DNA of 42,917 nt, from the NCBI GenBank assembly GCA_003151615.1, contig PLXZ01000004.1, forward strand, positions 125,124-168,040, in the 5' to 3' direction. Source of the DNA: Candidatus Tayloriibacteriota bacterium. GTDB taxonomy: Bacteria; Patescibacteriota; Minisyncoccia; Phycocordibacterales; PALSA-1337. Positions 1 to 5,676 of this stretch are shown here, in pieces. A program made the position numbers and the translations under genes. Every line of letters begins with the position of its first letter. The stretch's first letter is position 1. The notes under the pieces were generated by a model. It worked only from the letters and a program-made list of their open reading frames with translations. It did no database searches and was not told the origin of the DNA.

Positions 1-531
1 GTCATGACCATCATCGGCGTGCCGCCGGTCGAATACGAGAAGAAATACATCATTTCGTTCGACCGGAAGGACTTGCCGGATCATTGCCAGCGAATTGACA
101 TCGAACAATTTTATCCGATGTCGAAGGATCCGAACGTGATTCCTCGTTTCCGCAAAAGGGGACAGCACGGATTCTACAGTTTCTATCGCACGACGAAGGA
201 GCTGATCGGCGAGGGCAAGAACATCGAAATCGAGGACTTCACGACAGAAGCGAGATACGAAGCTTCGCGCGAATTCATCCGGCCCGACACCGAGCTCGTC
301 CGCAAGATCCGGACCTGTTTCGAATATGCCGGGCAGTATTTCGAACTCGACGAGTTCGAGGATCCGCGCGTCAAGGAAATTATCGGCGGCGCCGCCCAGC
401 TCGAGCTGGAAATCACCGACTCCGAAAAGAAAATCACCTTGCCTTCATGGGTCAAGGGCGCGAAGGAAGTCACCGGCCAGCCAGCGTTCACGAACTTCCG
501 GATCGCACAGGCTCTGGCGAGAAAGTCCTAA
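1..531 (+). CDS. CYTH-like domain protein, 5' end outside window
   Basis: The frame is open from the first base of the window, so the methionine at position 4 is probably internal. The visible ~175 residues resemble a CYTH/triphosphate tunnel domain: an N-terminal strand ending EYEKKYIISF, then RFRKRGQHGFYSFYRTTKE, a CFEYAGQYFELDEF strand, an acidic LELEITDSEKKITLP strand and the tail EVTGQPAFTNFRIA. This order matches the C-terminal half of ATPase-CYTH fusions (the TTD14-like family), which bind or hydrolyse phosphorylated ligands in a tunnel lined by Arg, Lys and Glu. The upstream ATPase half is inferred, not seen. A terminator follows. Confidence 0.6.
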   Translation, partial: VMTIIGVPPVEYEKKYIISFDRKDLPDHCQRIDIEQFYPMSKDPNVIPRFRKRGQHGFYSFYRTTKELIGEGKNIEIEDFTTEARYEASREFIRPDTELVRKIRTCFEYAGQYFELDEFEDPRVKEIIGGAAQLELEITDSEKKITLPSWVKGAKEVTGQPAFTNFRIAQALARKS

Positions 532-572
532 CCAAAAAATTAAGGACGACCACAGCGTAATTGAAAAGTGCG

Positions 573-606
573 AGCGCCTCCGGTTTTACCGCGAGGCGCT
601 TTTTTA
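573..606 (+). terminator. Rho-independent terminator after the CYTH-like gene
   Basis: An 8-bp GC-rich stem (AGCGCCTC with GAGGCGCT) is followed directly by a T run. It lies 40 bases after the upstream stop codon and before the promoter region of the next gene. Confidence 0.85.
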
Positions 607-671
607 TTGCCGGTTTTTTGCCAAAAAAGCCATTTCGTGGTTGTATTGGTCCTGGAAGGAATTCACAAATT

Positions 672-1382
672 ATGAAGACAAAACCGTCGGTTTTCTCCTG
701 CAAAACGTCTATCGTCGCGGTCATTGCGTCGCGCAAAGATTTACTGATTGCGCTCCGTTATCCCAATATGGCCGATATCTATGAATGGCGCGTTGACTGC
801 ATTCACGGAAAACGCATCTTCGAAGGTATCGAACGGTTGAAACGACTCGACAAAGCAATCATTCTCACCGTTCGCGCTCCCGACGAAGGCGGCAAACGTC
901 CGTCATGGGATAGGGAAAAACGCGAGCGTCTCATCCGCAAGTATCTCCATCTCGCGTCAGTCGTTGATATTGAAGCAAATTCCGCGGTCAATTTCCGCAA
1001 ACTCATCGCGGATATTCAGCACCGGGGCATCACCGTGAACTTTTCATTTCACGTTTTGGAGCCGACGGCTTTCAAAATCATGAAGGTGCCGCTCGATTGG
1101 TTCGTGAAAGTTTTCGAACTTCTGCGCGCGCGACGCGACATATTCAAAGTTGCGGTCAAAATCGAGGACACGGAAACGATGCGGCTGTTCAGCAGGCATG
1201 TTTACTCCCTGATGAAAAAATTCCCGGGGCGGGTCGCACCGATGCCCATCGGCGAAAAATACGGCAAACGTTTGCGGCTCGAATATGCCCGCCGAGGCGC
1301 GGCTCTCGTGTATTGCTGTCTCGACGATGCCGTCGTTCCCGGTCAGTGGCAGGTGTCGGAGCTTCGTCGAAAACTTGCCTGA
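672..1382 (+). CDS. aroD: Type I 3-dehydroquinate dehydratase
   Basis: About 236 residues, the usual length of class I dehydroquinases, which form a Schiff base with 3-dehydroquinate and eliminate water in the shikimate pathway. Visible family features are the early EWRVD strand, the catalytic-His strand (NFSFHVLEPT), the Schiff-base Lys strand (DIFKVAVKIED) and the C-terminal PGQWQVSELR, matching the family's APGQ...LR ending. The usual substrate-binding Ser-Arg pair appears as KR in YGKRLRLE. The frame is open further upstream, but the ATG at 672 is chosen because AAGGA lies about 11 bases before it and homology begins soon after. No other shikimate gene is in the window. Confidence 0.8.
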   Translation: MKTKPSVFSCKTSIVAVIASRKDLLIALRYPNMADIYEWRVDCIHGKRIFEGIERLKRLDKAIILTVRAPDEGGKRPSWDREKRERLIRKYLHLASVVDIEANSAVNFRKLIADIQHRGITVNFSFHVLEPTAFKIMKVPLDWFVKVFELLRARRDIFKVAVKIEDTETMRLFSRHVYSLMKKFPGRVAPMPIGEKYGKRLRLEYARRGAALVYCCLDDAVVPGQWQVSELRRKLA

Positions 1383-1418
1383 GTTCATTTTTACTTGAAC
1401 TTGTTTAGAAAAAAATCA

Positions 1419-1450
1419 CCCCGCAATTTTGGTAAGTTGCGGGGTTTTTT
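1419..1450 (+). terminator. Rho-independent terminator after aroD
   Basis: Perfect 8-bp stem (CCCCGCAA with TTGCGGGG), 10-base loop, then T6. Confidence 0.9.
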
Positions 1451-1479
1451 GTTTTAATTTTTTCAAGAAGTCAAATTAA

Positions 1480-1549
1480 GGCAAAAACGGTCTTTTTATC
1501 CCCAGTTTCGCATCATTTTAAGCCGTTTTTGCCAAAAAAGTGATATAAT
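1480..1549 (+). promoter_or_regulatory. Inverted repeat plus extended -10 promoter
   Basis: GGCAAAAACGG (1480-1490) and its exact reverse complement (1523-1533) form an 11-bp inverted repeat with a 32-base spacer. It ends just before an extended -10 box, TGATATAAT (1541-1549). The -10 lies 8 bases before the ATG at 1558, so the transcript would start almost at the start codon. The repeat is placed like an operator, but no regulator can be named. Confidence 0.55.
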
Positions 1550-1557
1550 TTTGGCAT

Positions 1558-1716
1558 ATGAAAGAGTTCAGGGCTCATTTCGCTTTTGCAGTAGTTACAT
1601 GGCTTTTGATTGCTGGACTTTTTTTGGTTCCGAGTGGGGCATTTGCGGCGACAAAAACGATCTTGGAACCGTCCGCGTCGGGGGCATTTGGCGTGGCAAA
1701 CGCAGGGCCGGCATGA
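1558..1716 (+). CDS. 52-aa predicted secreted or signal peptide
   Basis: A small ORF of 52 codons. It begins MKEFRAHF, continues with a hydrophobic core (FAVVTWLLIAGLFLV) and has a signal-peptidase-I-like site after SGAFA, leaving only about 22 small or neutral residues (ATKTILEPS...ANAGPA). It is preceded by its own extended -10 box and followed at once by the doxX promoter, whose TG overlaps its TGA stop. It could be a secreted micropeptide, or a truncated remnant of a longer exported protein. No homology is recognised. Confidence 0.5.
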   Translation: MKEFRAHFAFAVVTWLLIAGLFLVPSGAFAATKTILEPSASGAFGVANAGPA

Positions 1717-1722
1717 TACTAT
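1714..1722 (+). promoter_or_regulatory. Extended -10 promoter of doxX
   Basis: TGATACTAT; the first three bases are also the stop codon of the preceding micro-ORF. The box ends 7 bases before the doxX ATG, implying a leaderless or nearly leaderless transcript. Confidence 0.5.
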
Positions 1723-1729
1723 TACGCGT

Positions 1730-2158
1730 ATGAAATCAATTAAAAAAATGTATCAGAATCACAATGCCTCCGCCGCAGCGTTGATTTTGAGAATCGCTAT
1801 CGCCCTCATTTTTGTCACCGAGGGCTGGGCAAAAATTACGGACATTGCCGGTACCGCGCATTTTTTCACCATGATCGGCTTGACGTCGACTTTTTGGGTT
1901 TACCTCGTCGGCTACACTGAATTTATTGGCGGACTGCTTCTCGCCGTTGGATTTCTGACAAAGCCCGTCTGTGTCGCTCTCGCCATCGACATGGCCGTCA
2001 TCATTTGGGGTTTGCCTGCGCCGCACGGAGGTTTGTTCTGGGGACATTCATATGAATTTTTCCTTCTCTTGACCCTTATGTCGATGTACGCAATCGGTGC
2101 CGGGCATCATTCCTTGTCGTATTTGCTTACGAAAGGGAGGGTGAAGACGGCGGTTTAA
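1730..2158 (+). CDS. DoxX family membrane protein
   Basis: 142 residues with four predicted membrane helices, the DoxX/SURF4-like fold. Recognisable features are the first helix LILRIAIALIFVTEGWAKI, the GYTEFIGGLLLAVGFLTKP helix and the small-residue helix around ALAIDMAVIIWGL. Members are small inner-membrane proteins linked to redox or quinone functions, but the reaction of this one cannot be stated. The frame is open upstream, but the ATG at 1730 fits the family length and follows a -10 box by 7 bases. An AT-rich stretch follows, leading into the next promoter. Confidence 0.75.
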   Translation: MKSIKKMYQNHNASAAALILRIAIALIFVTEGWAKITDIAGTAHFFTMIGLTSTFWVYLVGYTEFIGGLLLAVGFLTKPVCVALAIDMAVIIWGLPAPHGGLFWGHSYEFFLLLTLMSMYAIGAGHHSLSYLLTKGRVKTAV

Positions 2159-2198
2159 ATATACGAAATAAGGCTATTCTCAAGCTTTTATAGAGTAC

Positions 2199-2227
2199 TT
2201 GACATTACTATTTTATAGTGCTATGAT
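2199..2227 (+). promoter_or_regulatory. Consensus sigma-70 promoter
   Basis: TTGACA (2199-2204), 17-base spacer, TATGAT (2222-2227). Predicted start near 2234 gives a ~29-base leader for the gene at 2263. It is the closest match to the sigma-70 consensus in the window. Confidence 0.8.
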
Positions 2228-2262
2228 TTAATTTGGGACAACAATCAACCAGAATCATATTT

Positions 2263-2634
2263 ATGAAGCACATTATTGAATCAAATGAGAGCAAGGAAAC
2301 GTCCGGCAATGCGGGCTTGACCATGGTGAGTTTTTGCGGACAGCAATTCTGCGCTGACTCGATCATGGAATTGCCGCCCGGACTCGAACTGCAGGCCGAA
2401 ATCGCCGACTTTACTGGCATCGTCCAGAAGTTGGATGTCGCTGCACACGCCGCATGCGACCAGAACGCAAAGACGTCCGAGCCGGTTTTGGTATCGGCGC
2501 CGATGTCGAAATCGTCCTTTTTGGTGAAGGGTTTGCGCAAGCTCGCCCAATACACCGCGTGGCAGATTAATATACTGCCGAACGACAAAGGGCTCGACCA
2601 CGGTCTCAAGCTTGTTGCAGTTCTGCCGGCCTGA
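2263..2634 (+). CDS. Hypothetical protein, 123 aa
   Basis: A soluble 123-residue protein with no recognised family. It begins MKHIIESNESKETSGNAG and has two closely spaced cysteines (VSFCGQQFCADSI), an acidic middle (LPPGLELQAEIADFTGIVQKL) and a basic C-terminal third. The start at 2263 is preferred over an in-frame codon at 2233, because 2233 falls at the predicted transcription start. A near-consensus promoter and a strong terminator bracket it, so it is a monocistronic, probably well-expressed unit. No Shine-Dalgarno sequence is visible in its short leader. Confidence 0.65.
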   Translation: MKHIIESNESKETSGNAGLTMVSFCGQQFCADSIMELPPGLELQAEIADFTGIVQKLDVAAHAACDQNAKTSEPVLVSAPMSKSSFLVKGLRKLAQYTAWQINILPNDKGLDHGLKLVAVLPA

Positions 2635-2657
2635 ACAACGGAAGCTAAAAACTTCCA

Positions 2658-2687
2658 AATCGCGCTTCGAATGAGGCGCGATTTTTT
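2658..2687 (+). terminator. Rho-independent terminator
   Basis: Perfect 8-bp stem AATCGCGC (2658-2665) with GCGCGATT (2676-2683), then T4. It ends the gene at 2263 and also faces the 3' end of miaA on the other strand. Confidence 0.85.
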
Positions 2688-2705
2688 GTTGCCTATTTTT
2701 GCCGT

Positions 2706-3716
2706 CTACCCCTCGCTACTATTTTTTTTGAGAAAATTTTTGACGGTTTTTTCGATATGTGAAGTTTGTGCCGGATCAAACCACCTTATCCGCTTGTCCC
2801 GACGGAACCACGCCATTTGCCGTCGGGCATACTGCCAATTTTCGGCGGCAATTTTTTCAGTCAACATTTTTCGGTCTGCTGGTGATTGCCGACTTTGCAG
2901 ATAACGCGCAAGGTAGCGGTATTCGAGGCCAAGTTCGTTCATCCGTTTCAATGACAGTCCGGTACCGCCTTTTGCCGGCGATTTATGCAGATTCCGCGCT
3001 TCGGCTATCATTCCGATTGTGATGCGTTTTTTCAGGCGGATCGCAATTTTCTTTTTCAATTCTTTGGGCGGGAGAGTGAGGCCGATGAAAATCGGCGCAT
3101 AGGGTGATTTTGATTGCGATGTTTTTGATATGGCTGGAACTTTGCCGAGCGCTGTCGCGATTTCTATCGCACGCATGAGTCGGTGCGGATTTTGGGAATC
3201 TCCATTTTTACCAGCGAGCATTTTCTGGGCGCGTTTCGGATCCAGCTTTTTAAGCATTTTGAAAAGTTCGGCAACCGGTTTTTTTGATAGTTTTGCGCGC
3301 AAAATTTTATTCGGCGGGACTTCGGGCAGGATGACGCCGTCGACAAGAGCTTCGATATAAAAGCCGGTGCCGCCACATATGATCGGCACATGGCCGCGCG
3401 CGTTGATTTCGGTGATTGCTTTCGCAGCCGCTTTTCGCCACGTTTCAACGCTAAATCTCCGCGGGGAATTTGCAGGGATGCGGGGATCCGCAACGTCAAG
3501 CAGGTGGTGCGGAACTCCTTTCATTTCGCGTTTCGTGATTTTACCCGTTCCGATGTCGAGTCCTTTGTACACCTGCCGCGAATCGGCGGAAATAACTTCG
3601 CCGCGCGGTTTCCCGCGCGGGTCTTTCATGCTTCGCGCGATGCGCACGGCTAAATCGCTTTTTCCGGTCGCCGTCGGACCGACAATCACGATGAGGGGGA
3701 TTTTGGGGAGTTTCAT
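2706..3716 (-). CDS. miaA: tRNA dimethylallyltransferase
   Basis: 336 residues. MiaA transfers a dimethylallyl group to N6 of A37 in tRNAs that read UNN codons. Visible are the P-loop GPTATGKS near the N-terminus, the DSRQVYKGLDIGTGK motif, the HHLLDVADP segment, the nucleotide-fold motif IICGGTGFYIEAL and the C-terminal RRQMAWFRRDKRIRWFD typical of the family. An in-frame upstream extension runs through the tRNA gene and is discarded; MKLPKIPLIVIVG at 3716 is the natural start. tRNA-Leu(CAA) ends only 9 bases upstream on the same strand, so the two are probably co-transcribed. Confidence 0.93.
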   Translation of the reverse strand: MKLPKIPLIVIVGPTATGKSDLAVRIARSMKDPRGKPRGEVISADSRQVYKGLDIGTGKITKREMKGVPHHLLDVADPRIPANSPRRFSVETWRKAAAKAITEINARGHVPIICGGTGFYIEALVDGVILPEVPPNKILRAKLSKKPVAELFKMLKKLDPKRAQKMLAGKNGDSQNPHRLMRAIEIATALGKVPAISKTSQSKSPYAPIFIGLTLPPKELKKKIAIRLKKRITIGMIAEARNLHKSPAKGGTGLSLKRMNELGLEYRYLARYLQSRQSPADRKMLTEKIAAENWQYARRQMAWFRRDKRIRWFDPAQTSHIEKTVKNFLKKNSSEG

Positions 3717-3725
3717 AACTTTCTC

Positions 3726-3810
3726 TGGTGCCGAAGGAGAGACTTGAACTCTCATGGGTTACCCCGTACGATTTTGAGTCGTATGCGTATACCAATTCCG
3801 CCACTTCGGC
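3726..3810 (-). tRNA. tRNA-Leu (CAA anticodon)
   Basis: Read on the minus strand, the gene begins GCCGAAG and ends CTTCGGC plus discriminator A and an encoded CCA. The anticodon stem TACGA/TCGTA holds the loop CTCAAAA, giving anticodon CAA with A at position 37. A long variable arm (class II) and the T-arm GAGAGTTCAAGTCTCTC are present. This tRNA is an expected substrate of the adjacent miaA product. Confidence 0.95.
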
Positions 3811-3895
3811 AAATATGCTTGCAAAATACAGTCTACTAGAATTGCGTGGAAAATCAATGATGTTGAAAACGACGCATGTGTTCGCGCGATAAATT

Positions 3896-3904
3896 TGGTA
3901 TAAT
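3896..3904 (+). promoter_or_regulatory. Extended -10 promoter of parB
   Basis: TGGTATAAT, a full-consensus extended -10, ending 9 bases before the parB ATG. No convincing -35 is needed or seen. Confidence 0.6.
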
Positions 3905-3913
3905 CTCCGCACT

Positions 3914-4933
3914 ATGTCATCACAATTTTTCGGCGACTCGATTTTCTGGATTGACATTGAAAAGGTCAAGCCGAACCCGTATCAGCCGCGCCGCGAATTC
4001 GACGACGCGCGTTTGAAGGATTTGTCGGAATCGATCCGCATGTATGGAATTCTTCAACCCCTCGTTGTTACGCGCACCGAGGTCGTGAAGGATGACGGCT
4101 TGGTCACCGAATACGAATTGATTTCCGGAGAGCGGCGCTTGCGTGCCTCAAAATTAGCCGGCTTGTCGCAGGTTCCGGCTCTGATTCGCAGTGGGGAAGA
4201 GGATGCGCAGGTTAAACTGGAGCTGGCCATCATCGAAAACCTTCAGCGCGAAGATTTGAATGCCGTCGACCGCGCCCGTGCTTTCCAGCGCTTGTTTACC
4301 GAATTCGGCTTCAAACATGCCCAAATCGCCGAAAAAGTCGGGAAGAGCCGCGAATATGTCTCGAATACCTTGCGTATTCTGATGCTGCAGGAGGAAATTT
4401 TGCAGGCCGTTTCCGAAGGAAAAATCAGCGACGGACACACGCGGCCGCTTCTCATGTTGATCGATCGTCCTGCCGAGCAGATGACTTTGTTCAAGGAAAT
4501 CATGTTCAAGAAATTGACCGTCCGTGAAGCCGAAGCCATCGCCCGCAAAATCGCCCACGACAAAGTACGCAAGAAAGAGCGCGCTTTCGATCCGGAATTG
4601 GTTGCCCTCGAGGAAAAATTCAAGGAATCCCTGGGCACGCGCGTTCACATTGAACGCAAGGACACCGGCGGCAAACTGACCATCGATTTTTTCAGTGCGG
4701 ACGATTTGCGCGATATTTTGGAACGCGTGACCGCGAGCGGCGTGAGCATGGGTGCGCCGGCTGACAAAATGGAGAATCATATTGCAGGACAGAATCAGCC
4801 GCAGGTTGTTGTTGACGCGCCAGCCGAAGCCGAATCAACGGAGCCGCTCGACGACCGTTCAAAAGAAGAAGTTGTTGCAGATGAAAATACGGACGATGAC
4901 GAACTGTACTCGATGAAGAATTTTGTGGTCTAA
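3914..4933 (+). CDS. parB: Chromosome-partitioning protein ParB
   Basis: 339 residues, somewhat longer than typical ParB because of an acidic C-terminal tail. The N-terminal ParB/Srx CTP-binding domain shows PNPYQPRREFD, the GILQPLVV strand and the GERRLRAS motif. The LELAIIENLQREDLNAVDRARAF segment leads into a helix-turn-helix (HAQIAEKVGKSREYVSNTLRIL) that would read parS. No parA is in the window and no palindromic parS site was found by eye. Its extended -10 is nearly flush with the start codon. Confidence 0.92.
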   Translation: MSSQFFGDSIFWIDIEKVKPNPYQPRREFDDARLKDLSESIRMYGILQPLVVTRTEVVKDDGLVTEYELISGERRLRASKLAGLSQVPALIRSGEEDAQVKLELAIIENLQREDLNAVDRARAFQRLFTEFGFKHAQIAEKVGKSREYVSNTLRILMLQEEILQAVSEGKISDGHTRPLLMLIDRPAEQMTLFKEIMFKKLTVREAEAIARKIAHDKVRKKERAFDPELVALEEKFKESLGTRVHIERKDTGGKLTIDFFSADDLRDILERVTASGVSMGAPADKMENHIAGQNQPQVVVDAPAEAESTEPLDDRSKEEVVADENTDDDELYSMKNFVV

Positions 4934-4979
4934 ACTTTGTAAAGCCTTAACAACGCTTTCAAAAATTCGGTTTTTGTAT

Positions 4980-5016
4980 AAAAAAAGTCCCTGCCAAGCT
5001 TGCGCTCGACAGGAAC
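4980..5016 (-). terminator. Rho-independent terminator (minus strand)
   Basis: On the minus strand, GTTCCTGTC pairs with GGCAGGGAC (9 bp including G-U pairs) over an inner hairpin with a GCAA tetraloop, followed by T7. It marks the 3' end of the long RNA in this gap, not of parB, which is on the other strand. Confidence 0.8.
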
Positions 5017-5568
5017 AGATTGAAGAGTTTTACACCGAGAATCCATGAGTCGTCGCGATTTGAGTCGCGTTGGATTACAAGGTTTTGTTCCTGAATCTTA
5101 TTTCCCCAGTCCTTTCAGACCAGGGCTTTTGGTTTCAGTGGTGGATTTAACTCCACACCAGGATTTGCACGGGTTTGCTGTCCGTCTTTCCTGAACTTCG
5201 ATGTTTCATGCTTTGGGATTGTTTTTAGGCAATCCGTGAGCGGCATCTTTTGATAAGTCGTCTTGGACGTTCTTCATGCGATTTTACTCGCACGTTGAGC
5301 ATCTTCGTCGCTCGTCTTTGATGGGGCATCGCACCCTACGTTTTCCCGCAAGAGCTTGGGCATGGTGACTCGACTTTGTCGACGCTCCTTTCGGCTCGCC
5401 AATTTGGTCTGTCCATGCTTTCTTGTGGAATCCGTATTTTGTTTGGAGTTCACAATCTTCCGAGGTGTCTTTCGACGACCGTCAGTGAAATTGTCTCGTT
5501 CATTGAACCCCGCTGAAGTTTCAGTAGCACTGCTACTTCAGCTCATCACTTATTACTAAGGACTAACT
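4980..5568 (-). ncRNA. Unassigned long structured RNA (~590 nt)
   Basis: This 740-base gap between parB and topA lacks a credible protein gene but is framed on the minus strand by a promoter (TTGCGC-N17-TATACT at 5603-5575) and a strong terminator. Between them lie many local hairpins typical of a folded RNA: GCTGAAGT/ACTTCAGC (5512-5542), GGATTG/CAATCC (5216-5235), CGCGA/TCGCG (5054-5069) and an 8-bp stem at 5104-5125. I looked for RNase P conserved regions, a tmRNA tRNA-like end and tag, and the SRP tetraloop, and found none. Family assignment is open. Confidence 0.6.
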
Positions 5569-5574
5569 GGAGAG

Positions 5575-5603
5575 AGTATACAGATTAGAAAAAGTGCGCG
5601 CAA
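5575..5603 (-). promoter_or_regulatory. Promoter of the long structured RNA
   Basis: Minus strand TTGCGC (5603-5598), 17-base spacer, TATACT (5580-5575). Predicted start near 5568. It lies about 75 bases beyond the topA stop codon, so the RNA need not depend on topA transcription. Confidence 0.6.
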
Positions 5604-5676
5604 CTCAATGCGGGGAAAAACCTGTGGAAGGCATGTGGATAAAAAAGATGTTGAGATCGACCGTCAAAATATGGCT

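Noticed and set aside
560-671. Upstream extension of aroD to 561
   Set aside because: It runs through the preceding terminator hairpin and has no similarity; the ATG at 672 has an AAGGA ribosome-binding site.
3717-3755. Upstream extension of miaA to 3755
   Set aside because: It would translate through the tRNA-Leu 3' end; the conserved start is at 3716.
5262-5550. Stop-free frame of ~100 codons on the minus strand inside the long RNA
   Set aside because: No suitable start codon near its beginning and a random-looking Ser/Lys/Arg/Thr composition; the hairpins explain the region better.
5634-5642. Perfect DnaA box (TGTGGATAA), with near matches at 39093-39101 and about 40564
   Set aside because: Single scattered boxes; no cluster, no AT-rich unwinding element and no dnaA or dnaN nearby, so not an origin.
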